A DNA stretch of 49,745 bases from Acidobacteriota bacterium (GCA_021818865.1 JAKASX010000015.1:1-49745); one strand, 5' to 3'. Positions 8,815-17,727 are shown, counted from the stretch's first letter. Numbers and translations: made by a program. The notes: generated from the sequence alone by a model not told the origin.

Positions 8815-9408
8815 TCATCGCCGTTGCCGTTTCGGCTTTAGTGGCAGGGGCAGTGCGGGCACTTGGGGCAGCAGGTTGCGGCCGTTTGCGCCAGCACCGG
8901 CAGCGCCGTGAGCGCCATCGCAACAACCGTCGTCGCCACAACAGTCCACCATTTTCTCATCGCGGGTTGCTCCTTTTGTGGGTGCGAATTCAGGCAGATG
9001 TTCGATGAGCGTGCAGATTTCGCCGCACTCCTCTGGCGCGCGGCATTGCCGGCGCCACTCGCGCGTGGCGTGGCGCAATCTGGCAACCGTTTGCGAAAGC
9101 AGCCGGATCTCGTTTTCGAGTTCCCGCGTTCGCATTTCGGTCCAGCGCACCACTTCCTCGCACGGGCAGCACCCCGCTCGCGCCAGCCGCAGCACCTCGC
9201 GCATCTCCCGCAGAGAAAGCCCGATCGCTTTCGATTTGCGAATGAAGCGCAGGTACTCATCGGCTTCCGGCGGAAACACACGGTAGCCGGTGTGCGTGCG
9301 CGCCGCGCGCGGCAGCAGCCCCAAGCTTTCCCAGTAGCGGATCGCTTTCGAGCTGACCCCGGCGCGCCGCGCCAGCGCGGTTACGGTGAATCCATTCGCC
9401 ATCGCCAT
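8815..9408 (-). CDS. MerR family metal-responsive-type regulator
   Basis: A 197-residue MerR protein. The N-terminal winged helix-turn-helix (FTVTALARRAGVSSKAIRYWESLGLL, then HTGYRVF) is complete and is followed by the long dimer helix. Candidate metal ligands are Cys80, Cys81, Cys83 and the loop Cys122-x5-Cys128-x3-Cys132, laid out like the metal loop of CueR/ZntR/MerR. Normal family members end soon after this loop; here the frame runs about 48 residues further, through the small Cys-rich gene at 8838-8960 in another frame, so the tail may carry no function. ATG 9402 is an alternative start. Inferred role: metal-dependent control of itself and the overlapping peptide. Which metal is unknown. 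Confidence 0.85.
   Translation of the reverse strand: MAMANGFTVTALARRAGVSSKAIRYWESLGLLPRAARTHTGYRVFPPEADEYLRFIRKSKAIGLSLREMREVLRLARAGCCPCEEVVRWTEMRTRELENEIRLLSQTVARLRHATREWRRQCRAPEECGEICTLIEHLPEFAPTKGATRDEKMVDCCGDDGCCDGAHGAAGAGANGRNLLPQVPALPLPLKPKRQRR
8838..8960 (-). CDS. Small secreted Cys-rich peptide, putative metal binder
   Basis: A 40-residue peptide nested inside the 3' end of the merR gene in a different frame. It starts MRKWWTVVATTVVAMALTAL and continues PVLAQTAATCCPKCPHCPCH before TAA. Residues 1-25 form a signal peptide with cleavage after VLA; the mature 15 residues hold five Cys and two His, a dense soft-metal ligand set. The ATG at 8960 has AAAGGAG 9 nt upstream, better than most starts here, and this supports translation. 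Co-transcription with a MerR sensor suggests a periplasmic metal-binding or metal-buffering role, which is inference. Most gene callers would miss it because of the overlap and its size. Confidence 0.65.
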   Translation of the reverse strand: MRKWWTVVATTVVAMALTALPVLAQTAATCCPKCPHCPCH

Positions 9409-9645
9409 TGCCTCGCCTCGAAGCTAAACCCTGCCCCAGCGTCAGCCTGCAAGCCGCGTTTTGCAAACCTGTTGCCTGCTTTTGCCGCGCTCAAGCCCCC
9501 CTCGAATAGGAACCGATGCGTCCGCGTGGCCCGTCGCTGCCCAATTCCAGTCTACCCTCACGCCGGCTCCTTCGTCCCCGAACGCACGGCCGGGCGAAAA
9601 GTTCCGATTTGCCGCCGCACCCCGGCTCACGTAGAATCACGTGCC

Positions 9646-9993
9646 ATGAGCGGGCAGCCTTTTTCCATTACGGAACGTGAAAGCGCGCGCGACGGTCAGC
9701 AGGTTTTTGTGGTCAGCGGGCCGCTCACGTCCACCACCACGCAGGCGTTTCTGCGAGCGGTACACCCGGCGCGGGCGAACGTGGTCATCGTAGACCTGAC
9801 CGGCGTGCCGTATCTCGATTCAATGGGCGTCGGCGCTCTCGTGCACGTCTGCGTTTCCTGCCGCCGCTCCGGACGGCATCTCGCGCTCGCCGGCGTGAAC
9901 GCTCGCGTCGCTCTCGTTCTGAAGGTCACGGGCGTCCTGCCGGTCTTCGAAATTTTCCCCGCCGCCGCCGACGCCGAAGCCGCATTCACATAA
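9646..9993 (+). CDS. STAS domain protein (anti-sigma factor antagonist-like)
   Basis: A 115-residue single-domain STAS protein similar to SpoIIAA/RsbV antagonists. The conserved phospho-Ser motif is visible as DLTGVPYLDSMGVGALV, with Ser59 the likely phosphorylated residue. The frame is open far upstream (to 8863), but that part is the antisense of merR, so I start at ATG 9646. The ribosome-binding site is weak. No cognate anti-sigma factor or phosphatase gene is nearby, so its partner is unknown. Probably cytoplasmic and part of a partner-switching circuit. Confidence 0.85.
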   Translation: MSGQPFSITERESARDGQQVFVVSGPLTSTTTQAFLRAVHPARANVVIVDLTGVPYLDSMGVGALVHVCVSCRRSGRHLALAGVNARVALVLKVTGVLPVFEIFPAAADAEAAFT

Positions 9994-10157
9994 TCCGCTC
10001 CGCGATCGTGCAGGCTGTTCCCGTTGCCGTGACCGAAGCGTTTGGAAAGGCGAAAACTCCGCCCACAGACGTGGCCGGGAAGCTCGTGGGTTTTTCCTGC
10101 ACGAGCGACAACTGCTTCGCGCTCGTGGAAAGGTAGCACGCGACCGGCGCGGCTGCG

Positions 10158-11516
10158 CTACCTTCGGACCAACCGAAAAACGGGAATGCCCCCTGCCACG
10201 ATCGCGACTCCATAGAACGCCTGCAGCGGATTGTGCCCCGCAAGCAACATCAGCAGGAGCACGACAAAACCCAGGAAAATCCCGGGTGTGTACGGATAGC
10301 CGGGCACGACGGGCATGGCGCCATCCGCCGCCCTGTGATGCAGCCGAATGACGCCCGCAACCGTGACCCCGAGAAAGACCACCGCAACAAAAACGAAGTA
10401 GGCCACGATCTGCCGGAACGTTCCGAGCGCCACCAAGAGCGATGCCAGCACGGCCTGGATCGCAATCGCCCGCGCCGGCGTGCGGAAGCGCGGGTGAACT
10501 TGCGCCACGGCCGGAAAGAACAGGCCGTCGCGCGCCATGGCGTAATAGACTCGCGGTGAAAGCATCATCAGCGCCGCCATACTGCCCAAAACGCACGCGA
10601 CGACAAGCGCAGCCAGAACGGCGCCGCCGGCCGGCCCAAATAGACGCACACCCGCCTGCGCCATGAAGGTTTCGCCGGAGGTAATCTGCCGGAAAGGCAC
10701 CACGTAGATGAAAACGCCCGTCACAAGAATGTAGACGAACGTTACGCCCACCACCCCGAGCGTCAGCGCGCGCGGCATGACCCGCTCGGGATCGCGCACT
10801 TCGCCGGCGATTTTGGCCGCGTCCCACCAGCCGCCGAAGGAATAGAACGCCGCCACGCAACCTCCCGCGAGCGCGGCGAAGAGCGGCGCGGAACCGGCGC
10901 GCTGCGTGAAAAAAGGCAGGAAATGGGCGCCGCGCCCTGCTCCGCGCACAACCGCCCAAACCGGAAGCAACGCCAGCGCCCCGACCTTGAACCACGTGAC
11001 CGCCTGGAGAAACCCGCTTCCCAAGCGCGTGGCGCCGATGTTCAGCGCCGCGATCGCCAGGATCACCGCTATGCCCAGGATTTTTTGTCCGATCGGCGAG
11101 AGCGGAACGAGGACGACGGTGTAGGCGGCCATTCCGACGGCGAGCGAAGCCGTTACGCCGGGATCGAGCACGAGAAGCTGCATCCAGCCGTAGAGAAACG
11201 CAAGCCGCTCGCCAAACGCCTCGCGCAGATAAACGTACGCTCCGCCAGCCTCCGGATACCGCGCGGCGAGTCCGCCGAAGCACAGAGCGCCCGTCACCGC
11301 CATCAGTCCCATCAGCAGCCAAACCACCAGCAGCCAGAACGGCGAACCCAATTGGCGCGCCATACCGGCCGGAGTCAGAAAAATGCCGACTCCGATCGCT
11401 TCCCCGGCTATGGCAGCAACAGCGGCGCCGAGGCCCAGTTGCCGCGGAAGGCTCGCTTGCGCGGAGGGGAAAACAGGAGAACCACGGCGATTTGGTCGGG
11501 GAATAGTCTGCTCCAT
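10158..11516 (-). CDS. APC superfamily amino acid permease
   Basis: A 452-residue integral membrane protein with about 12 hydrophobic helices. The first helix carries the APC signature (GEAIGVGIFLTPAGMARQLG), followed by a second helix ending in the ARYPEAGGAYVYLREAFG motif typical of LAT/APC transporters. Later helices (SFGGWWDAAKIAGEVRDPERVMPRAL) carry the conserved W-D-E/R-P region. It is likely to import or exchange amino acids or a related amine across the inner membrane. It lies 151 nt downstream of the AhpD-like selenoprotein gene on the same strand and might share its transcript. Substrate unresolved. Confidence 0.88.
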   Translation of the reverse strand: MEQTIPRPNRRGSPVFPSAQASLPRQLGLGAAVAAIAGEAIGVGIFLTPAGMARQLGSPFWLLVVWLLMGLMAVTGALCFGGLAARYPEAGGAYVYLREAFGERLAFLYGWMQLLVLDPGVTASLAVGMAAYTVVLVPLSPIGQKILGIAVILAIAALNIGATRLGSGFLQAVTWFKVGALALLPVWAVVRGAGRGAHFLPFFTQRAGSAPLFAALAGGCVAAFYSFGGWWDAAKIAGEVRDPERVMPRALTLGVVGVTFVYILVTGVFIYVVPFRQITSGETFMAQAGVRLFGPAGGAVLAALVVACVLGSMAALMMLSPRVYYAMARDGLFFPAVAQVHPRFRTPARAIAIQAVLASLLVALGTFRQIVAYFVFVAVVFLGVTVAGVIRLHHRAADGAMPVVPGYPYTPGIFLGFVVLLLMLLAGHNPLQAFYGVAIVAGGIPVFRLVRR

Positions 11517-11667
11517 GTCAGTGCGTCAGTGCGCAGGCACAATTTCACAGCATCCGGCCGTCAAGTTGCCGTTCGCTTGGTTTTCCAGGCTCAAGCGCGC
11601 GATTTCCAATGGTCCACCGCCGGAGTCAAAATGATGCTCTCGCGTGGTTGCCGAACTGCGCTTGTCT

Positions 11668-12237
11668 TCAGCCCTCGCGCCCCACGCCGAGCGCATCGGC
11701 GACGCGATTGATGTAGTTGAACCAGGAAGCGATGAGGGTGATTTGCAAAATGCCGCGATCGTCGAAAGCGACTTGGCGCAGCGCCTGGTGATGCGCCGGG
11801 CTAATTTTCGTTGCGTCTTTCGTGAGCTGAACGACGTAATCCACCATCACCCGTTCGGCCGGCGCGAGGGGTGCTTTCGTGTAGTCGCTTTCCAGTGCCT
11901 TTACCAATTGTTCGTCCAGAGTGACTCGACGCAGAAACTCTGCGTGGGATTCGGTTCAATAATGGCAGCGGTTGGTCACCGAAACCATCGTCGCGATCAT
12001 TTCGTGCTGGCGCCGGGTCAGCGGGAGCTCGGGCGACATCAAGACGCCAAAGGTGGAAAACGCATGGTAGAGCGCATCGGGAAGCAGACTGTGGGATTCG
12101 ACAATCTGCGACCCGCCGCCTTCGACGGGGTGCACCGGCGTGGCGTATTCGACGGGGTACAGCGCCCTTTGCGCTTCCATGGCGCGACGCAGAGCTTCGT
12201 CGGCTTCCGCTAACGGAACGGTTTTGATCCAGGCCAT
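11668..12237 (-). CDS. Predicted selenoprotein: AhpD-like / peroxidase-related protein (CxxU motif)
   Basis: A 189-residue carboxymuconolactone-decarboxylase/AhpD-type protein read through an in-frame TGA at 11956-11958. The N-terminal piece ends [14 protein letters not shown], then TGA, then [11 protein letters not shown]. In AhpD-type enzymes the site is C-x-x-C-x3-H; here it reads Cys91-His-Tyr-Sec94-x3-His98. The frame continues to 11668 with family sequence ([51 protein letters not shown]). Start at ATG 12237, with AGGAGG 10 nt upstream. A perfect hairpin follows the TGA. Likely a cytoplasmic peroxidase or disulfide reductase. Split annotation into two short ORFs (12237-11956 and 11907-11668) would be the usual error. 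Confidence 0.87.
11929..11945 (-). promoter_or_regulatory. Predicted bacterial SECIS element of the AhpD-like selenoprotein
   Basis: On the minus strand ACGCAGA pairs perfectly with TCTGCGT (7 bp) around a GTT loop. The loop begins 18 nt after the TGA at 11956-11958. Position, loop size and the leading G match bacterial SECIS rules, and the stem lies entirely within the coding frame. Confidence 0.78.
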
Positions 12238-12280
12238 GATGACGTTTCCTCCTCAAGGGCCGGTTTGGCCGCGAAGCCGG

Positions 12281-15200
12281 TCAGAACAGATACTTCAACG
12301 CAAACTGAATCAGGCGCGGCGAAAGCGCCTGTTGGATCTGGCCAAACGTCGGCGAACTGATGTCGCTGTTCGGCAGCAGGAAGTTTGGATGGTTGAACAG
12401 ATTGAAGAATTCCGCCCGGAATTGCAGCGTCTGCGATTCGGTCACGGGAATGTTCTTGAACGCCGAGAAATCCCATTCGGCGAGCCCCGGCCCCTGAACG
12501 ACGTTTCGCCCCTCATTTCCGTAAACGCCCGCGGGAGTGGTGGGAAAATTGATGCGCTGGAAGGCGCTCGTGTTGAACCACTCCGCCACCGTTTTGGGGC
12601 CATTGTTGGGGTTCCCAACGAGGTTCGGCCGGAACGCGGAAAACCCGGTAATCTCCGGCGCGTCGTAGTTGAAGCTCTGATCCACCACGGTGAAGGGAGT
12701 GCCAGTCATATAGGTCGTAATTCCATTCACCTGCCAGTCTCCCAGAACATGCTGGTACCAGTTGTGCGGCGACCGCCAGAACGGAATCCGCCACTCGTAG
12801 CTCAAAACGAACCGGTGGCGCGAATCGAACATCGATCTGCCCCATTCGGCGGCGAGGTTGAATGGATTTTGCGCCAGATCGTTTTCGCCCGCCACAGGCT
12901 GCGATTCCGAGCCGGTGATGTTGAAAGAGGAGACGTCGTCGAGCGCCTTCGAGAACGTGTAGGAAGCCAAGAGGGCCAGCCCTCCGCCAAACCGCTTTTG
13001 CAGGCTTGTCTGAAGGCCGTTGTAGGAGGAATTCGCTACCCCGGCGATCAAGCCCACCGAACTGTAGGTGCAATTCCCCTGCGAATTAGGCTGGCAATAC
13101 ACTCTTTGCTGGTCGATATTGTTCTGCTGGTCCGCCCAGGTCTGGCCGAGTAGAGGAACGGAAGGATTGCCCTCGATCAGGCGCGGCAGCTTGGTGCCCT
13201 TGTTTCCCACGTAGCCGATTTCCCAAAGCCAATTCGCGCCAAAAGATCTTTGGACGTTCAGATTCCAGTCCTGCACGTAGGGCAAACGCAAATTGGGCGA
13301 AAGCGTGAGCAGCGTCATCGGTTCGGTAAATTGCGATGCGAATGGATTGCCATTGGCGAAGGGATTCGAAAAGCTCCCGGGAAACATGACCTGCGCGGTT
13401 CGGAGATACGGCGGCGCGCTGATGGGCGTTTGGAGCGGGCCTCCCTCGCCGTTGTAGTAGGGATCGTAGAAAATCCCGTAGGCGGCGGAAATGAGCCAGC
13501 GACCCCTGCCCGTCGGATCCCACGCGATTCCAAAGCGCGGCGCGAAAGCCGTGGTTTCCGTGGGAATCAGACCGGCCGGCACGCCCGGATCGCCGGGATA
13601 AACCAGACCCAGCGGTGCGTTGGGCATCACGCGCGATTGCACGCCCGGCTCGAAAAGGTTCTGCCGGTTGCGAATCTCCGTATAGGGGAAATGCAGTTCG
13701 TATCGCAATCCCATGTTGAAGGTGAGCCGCGGCGTCGCCTTGAACGTGTCTTGTGCGTAGAAGTAGAAATCGTTCCCGCGCAGGCCGCGCGACAGATCTC
13801 CCTGGCCGTTTGGTTGATTGCCGCCTCCTTGCAGGAAGAGGAGGGGTTGGCCGATCAGGAAATTGGCGAATGCGTTGTTCAAAGGGAAGGGGATGAAGAC
13901 GAAGAAGCCATTCGAGGCGATTCCGTTGACGACGTTGATCTGGTCGCGGCTGTAAGCGGCGCCGAATTTCAGTTCGTGAGGCCCGCGAATCCACGTCAGC
14001 GACTCGGATATGCCGAACGCGTTTTCGTAGGTATTCCGCGGCCCAGTGATCGGGTCGCCGATGCTGGCATAGCCGCCGCCTCCGAACTGGATGAAGGGAG
14101 GGCCGGCGGCGATGGAAAGCGTAGGCTGATATTGAAATCCCAAAGAAGCCGGCGAAGTATTGTTCAGATGTTCATCGAAGAGGAACTTGTTGCGGAGAAA
14201 AGAGAATCGGGTGACGGCCAGCAACGACGCTGAAAACGTGTGGGTCCACTGCGTGACGAAATTCTGTATGCGGTGATCTTCGCCGACGGGAAAGCCCGGC
14301 ACGCCGGCGCCGGCCGGAGATAGCGGGTTCGTGCTGTTCCCGTTGAGGAACATGTAGCGGAAGTAAATGGTGTCGCGGGGCGAAAGATAATGATCCACGC
14401 GAACGCCGAACTGGTCTTCCGTGTCGCTCAAAATTTCGGAGCCGTTGTAGAGATTCATCACTCCATTCGCGTCCACGGCGTTGGCCTGTGGGTACAGATC
14501 CATCACCTTTTGCGCGGTGGGATCGATGAACGGCACCGAGTTGTTGGGTAACGGCGTGGGGCCTCCGGGAGCGGCCAAATTGAGCAGCGGTCCATCCTCG
14601 CTGAAATTTCCCTGGCGTTCGAGAGCCGACGGTACGCGCACGTTGTGCAGCGTTTCGCCCTGGCGGTTGCGAAAACCCTCGTAATAGCCGAAAAAGAAGG
14701 TTTTTCTTTTTTGAATCGGCCCGCCCAGCGTTCCGCCAAACTGGTTCTGGCGATATTCGGATTTCGGCAGGCCGCCGGCGTTCTCGAAGAAGTTAGCGGC
14801 ATCCAATTTGTCGTTCCGGAAAAACTCCCACAAATCGCCATGGAACTGGTTGGACCCGGAGCGCGTAACGATGTTTGTGGTCGAACCGGCCGTGCCGCCA
14901 AATTCGGCATTCGCCGTGCTCGTGAGAATCTTGAATTGAGCGATCGCGTCGATCGGTGGCGCCAGGACGTAGCCCCCGTCCACGGAATTGAAGCTGGACG
15001 CGCCGTCGATCAGGAAGTTGTTGGACTCTGGGGGCTGTCCGTCCACGGAGTAAGGCTGGCCGGCCCGCAGCGAGCCGCCGGCTTCGGCGAGGCCTGGCGT
15101 AATCGGCACCACGCCGGGTTGTAGCAGGCCGAGCTGCGAAAAATTGCGCCCATTCAACGGAAGATCGAGGATTTCGCGCTCGCCCACCGTCTTGCCGAGC

Positions 15201-15610
15201 GCGGTGACGGAAGTCTGAATCAGCGGAGCGTTCGCGCGGACCTGCACCACCTGCGCCGCCGACCCGATGACGAGCCGAATCGGAACCGTTGCCGCTTCAT
15301 TCACTGTGAGGGTGATGCCTTCCTGGACAAACTTGCGGAATCCTTTCGCGGACGCCTCCAGGCGATAGCGCCCGATCGGCAGCAGCGGAAGAATGTAGTT
15401 GCCTTGGCGGTTGGTGACGGTTGTCCGCGTCCAGCCGGTTTCCACCTGAATGACAGTGACCTTGGCCGACGGTACGGCCGCACCGCTGGGGTCAACCACC
15501 TGACCGCGAATGCTGCCCGTGACTTCTTGCGAAAAAGCCGGCGCCGTCATTGCCATCGAGGCCAGCAACACGAACAGACCTGCGAAGACTTTTTTCGCGA
15601 CCACCCTCAT
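12281..15610 (-). CDS. TonB-dependent receptor, Oar-like with N-terminal carboxypeptidase-regulatory domain
   Basis: A 1109-residue outer membrane protein. Signal peptide 1-27 (cleavage near APAFS-QE), then a carboxypeptidase-regulatory-like/Cna-B domain at about 30-115 (GSIRGQVVDPSGAAVPSAKV ... GNYILPLLPIGRY), a plug domain (REILDLPLNGRNFSQL, YSVDGQPPESNNFLIDG) and a long beta-barrel ending in ...LIQFALKYLF, with the terminal Phe used for BAM recognition. Such receptors are numerous in acidobacteria and probably import large substrates such as glycans or peptides; the ligand cannot be read. Start at ATG 15610 with a GAGAGG tract upstream. The AhpD-like selenoprotein gene follows 43 nt downstream on the same strand. 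Confidence 0.93.
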   Translation of the reverse strand: MRVVAKKVFAGLFVLLASMAMTAPAFSQEVTGSIRGQVVDPSGAAVPSAKVTVIQVETGWTRTTVTNRQGNYILPLLPIGRYRLEASAKGFRKFVQEGITLTVNEAATVPIRLVIGSAAQVVQVRANAPLIQTSVTALGKTVGEREILDLPLNGRNFSQLGLLQPGVVPITPGLAEAGGSLRAGQPYSVDGQPPESNNFLIDGASSFNSVDGGYVLAPPIDAIAQFKILTSTANAEFGGTAGSTTNIVTRSGSNQFHGDLWEFFRNDKLDAANFFENAGGLPKSEYRQNQFGGTLGGPIQKRKTFFFGYYEGFRNRQGETLHNVRVPSALERQGNFSEDGPLLNLAAPGGPTPLPNNSVPFIDPTAQKVMDLYPQANAVDANGVMNLYNGSEILSDTEDQFGVRVDHYLSPRDTIYFRYMFLNGNSTNPLSPAGAGVPGFPVGEDHRIQNFVTQWTHTFSASLLAVTRFSFLRNKFLFDEHLNNTSPASLGFQYQPTLSIAAGPPFIQFGGGGYASIGDPITGPRNTYENAFGISESLTWIRGPHELKFGAAYSRDQINVVNGIASNGFFVFIPFPLNNAFANFLIGQPLLFLQGGGNQPNGQGDLSRGLRGNDFYFYAQDTFKATPRLTFNMGLRYELHFPYTEIRNRQNLFEPGVQSRVMPNAPLGLVYPGDPGVPAGLIPTETTAFAPRFGIAWDPTGRGRWLISAAYGIFYDPYYNGEGGPLQTPISAPPYLRTAQVMFPGSFSNPFANGNPFASQFTEPMTLLTLSPNLRLPYVQDWNLNVQRSFGANWLWEIGYVGNKGTKLPRLIEGNPSVPLLGQTWADQQNNIDQQRVYCQPNSQGNCTYSSVGLIAGVANSSYNGLQTSLQKRFGGGLALLASYTFSKALDDVSSFNITGSESQPVAGENDLAQNPFNLAAEWGRSMFDSRHRFVLSYEWRIPFWRSPHNWYQHVLGDWQVNGITTYMTGTPFTVVDQSFNYDAPEITGFSAFRPNLVGNPNNGPKTVAEWFNTSAFQRINFPTTPAGVYGNEGRNVVQGPGLAEWDFSAFKNIPVTESQTLQFRAEFFNLFNHPNFLLPNSDISSPTFGQIQQALSPRLIQFALKYLF

Positions 15611-15814
15611 CGGTCCAACCTCTCGGAAGCTAGCGCCTCCGCAAGGGGCTGGCGGGTGCCTTCAAACGGCCTCCGCGGCCGATCATGAGCTGATTTCCCG
15701 AATGGGTCCTACGGTTTTGCCCCCACGCCCCTAAGAACCAGGAGAGTCTAGCTGGAGAGAAATCGGGGGTCAATCAGTTTCCTGCGCCAATCTCGGCTCG
15801 CGGTTTGCGCTTCT

Positions 15815-17101
15815 TCACCGAGAGATGAGCGCTGCGGCAATCGCGTCCCAGACGAGATGCAGATCTTCCGGCGAAATGGCGTACGGCGGCACCAGGTAAA
15901 TCACGTTGCCAAGCGGGCGCAGCAAAATTCCACGTTCCAGAAAAAAGGGATACAGCGACGTTCTTACCGCGGACGTATACCCTGCGTCTTCCGCCGCGAT
16001 CTCCACGGCGGCAATCGTTCCGAGTTGCCGCGTATCGCCGACGGCGGGATGCGCGCGCAACGCCGCGAGCCGCTCGCGATGAATCGCGGCAATCGTTTCG
16101 ATTCGTTCAAAGACCGGTTCCGTCTGGAAAATTTCCAGGCTGGCGTTCGCTGCGGCGCACGCAATCGGATTCCCGGTGAACGAATGCCCGTGATAGAAGG
16201 TGCGATCGGGATCGGCCCCCAAAAACGCTTCGTAAATCCGTTCCGTCGCGGCCGTCGCGCCCAGCGCGATCGCCCCGCCGGTGATTCCTTTCGAAAGGCA
16301 CATCAGATCGGGCTCAACGCCGGCGACTTCGCACGCGAACATTTTCCCCGTGCGGCCAAATCCGGTAAAAACTTCATCGGCGATCAGAAGTACGTCGTGC
16401 CGCGAACACGCCTCACGCGCTTTCCGCAGAAATTCCACCGGATGCACGATCATTCCGTTCGCGCCCTGCACGAGCGGCTCCAGTATGACGGCGGCGATTT
16501 CTTCCTTGCCGCGTTCCAGAATCTCATTCAGATGATCGGCGCAATCGATCTGGCACGATTCGCGTTTCCTGCCCACCGGGCAGCGGTAGCAATAGGCGCT
16601 GTGTGCGCGCTCGACGGGAAACAGCATCGCGCCGAACGCTTCGGTGAAAACGGAATCGTCGCCCACCGACATCGCGCCCACCGTATCCCCGTGATATCCG
16701 TTTTCGAGCGCGACGATCCGCCGTTTCTCCGGCCGGCCGGCGTTTCGCCAGTATTGGACAGCCATTTTCAGCGCCACTTCCACTGCCGTCGAGCCATCGT
16801 CGGAAAAAAAGATTCGCGTCAAATTTTTCGGCAGCACGCGGCCCAGCCCGTGTGCCAGGCGTTCCGCGGGCTCGTGCGTGAACCCGGCGAGCAAGACGTG
16901 ATCGAGCCGCTCGGTCTGCTCCCGAATCGCCGCCATGATTTTCGGATGGTTGTGCCCGTGCAGATTTGTCCACCAAGACGAAATCGCGTCCACGAGGCGC
17001 CGTCCGTCTTCGGTGTAAAGATACGCGCCTTCACCGCGCGCGATGCGCAGCGGAGCCGGGTCCTGCGCCGGCTGATAGAAGGGAAGCCAAAGCTCGCTCA
17101 T
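15815..17101 (-). CDS. bioA: Adenosylmethionine-8-amino-7-oxononanoate aminotransferase (DAPA synthase)
   Basis: A 428-residue class III PLP aminotransferase that makes 7,8-diaminopelargonate in biotin synthesis, using S-adenosylmethionine as amino donor. Motifs seen: SSWWTNLHGHNHP (about 41-53), FFSDDGSTAVEVALKMA, ALENGYHGDTVGAMSVG, ADEVFTGFGRTG with the PLP-pairing Asp242, CLSKGITGG with the Schiff-base Lys271, and FYHGHSFTGNPIACA. These distinguish BioA from ornithine-type aminotransferases. The start ATG at 17101 overlaps the bioD stop by 4 nt (ATGA), so the two are translationally coupled. Last gene of the biotin cluster. Cytoplasmic. Confidence 0.96.
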   Translation of the reverse strand: MSELWLPFYQPAQDPAPLRIARGEGAYLYTEDGRRLVDAISSWWTNLHGHNHPKIMAAIREQTERLDHVLLAGFTHEPAERLAHGLGRVLPKNLTRIFFSDDGSTAVEVALKMAVQYWRNAGRPEKRRIVALENGYHGDTVGAMSVGDDSVFTEAFGAMLFPVERAHSAYCYRCPVGRKRESCQIDCADHLNEILERGKEEIAAVILEPLVQGANGMIVHPVEFLRKAREACSRHDVLLIADEVFTGFGRTGKMFACEVAGVEPDLMCLSKGITGGAIALGATAATERIYEAFLGADPDRTFYHGHSFTGNPIACAAANASLEIFQTEPVFERIETIAAIHRERLAALRAHPAVGDTRQLGTIAAVEIAAEDAGYTSAVRTSLYPFFLERGILLRPLGNVIYLVPPYAISPEDLHLVWDAIAAALISR

Positions 17102-17727
17102 CGGAACGCCTGCAAATCGAATTTTTCGCGAAACACCGTAAGCAATGTTTCGCGATTGATGGCGTCAAGCCATGGAATCACGCCAATCACGGGATGATGT
17201 CCGTACCGCTCGATCGCCTCGCGATTGTCGCTGTTTTCCGGGCCAATCAGCACCACCCCGCGAGTTTCGATTCCCTCGCGATCGAGCTGCACCAGCGTCA
17301 GCAGCGTGTGATTGATCGTCCCGAGCGTGCTGCGCGCCGCGACGACCAAGGGAAGCTCCAGATGGCGCATCAGATCGGTCATGAACTGCGTTTCGTTGAT
17401 CGGCACCATCACGCCGCCCGCGCCCTCGGCCACGAGCGGAGTTCCTAGCGGAACTTCCGGCCGTCGAATTTTTTCAAGCGCGATACTCGCGCCCGCCCAT
17501 CGCGCCGCCAGATGTGGTGAAACCGGCGGATCGAACAGGTAGCATTCCGCGCGCGTTTGCGCGGCCGGAATGCCCGCCAGCCGAATCACCGTTTCGCGGT
17601 CGGCGCCTTCCGTCGCGCCCGTTTGAATCGGTTTCCAGTACACGGCGTCGAGCGCCGCGACGATCAGCGCCGAAAGCACCGTTTTCCCAACATTCGTATC
17701 CGTCCCCGTAACAAAAAATCCTTCCAT
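17098..17727 (-). CDS. bioD: ATP-dependent dethiobiotin synthetase
   Basis: A 209-residue P-loop ligase that closes the ureido ring of dethiobiotin from diaminopelargonate, CO2 and ATP. The family P-loop FFVTGTDTNVGKTVLSA is at residues 4-20, followed by YWKPIQTG and the VEGAGGVMVPI-like loop (here AEGAGGVMVPINE). The frame is open to 17796, but those 23 codons do not look like protein and the P-loop should lie at the N terminus, so I start at ATG 17727. The stop overlaps bioA by 4 nt. It lies between a membrane protein gene of unknown role and bioA. Confidence 0.94.
   Translation of the reverse strand: MEGFFVTGTDTNVGKTVLSALIVAALDAVYWKPIQTGATEGADRETVIRLAGIPAAQTRAECYLFDPPVSPHLAARWAGASIALEKIRRPEVPLGTPLVAEGAGGVMVPINETQFMTDLMRHLELPLVVAARSTLGTINHTLLTLVQLDREGIETRGVVLIGPENSDNREAIERYGHHPVIGVIPWLDAINRETLLTVFREKFDLQAFR

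Noticed and set aside
8863-9645. N-terminal extension of the STAS protein frame
   Set aside because: It is antisense to merR and compositionally unlike a protein; ATG 9646 gives a standard-length STAS domain.
10008-10136. 42-codon plus-strand ORF with GTG start between the STAS and APC genes
   Set aside because: No ribosome-binding site, no signal peptide or helix, and no supporting context.
12140-14233. Plus-strand frames opposite the TonB-dependent receptor
   Set aside because: Arg/Gly-rich antisense readings with no domain patterns.
15611-15814. Possible terminator or small gene after bioA
   Set aside because: No stem-loop with T tract and no frame with a ribosome-binding site was found.
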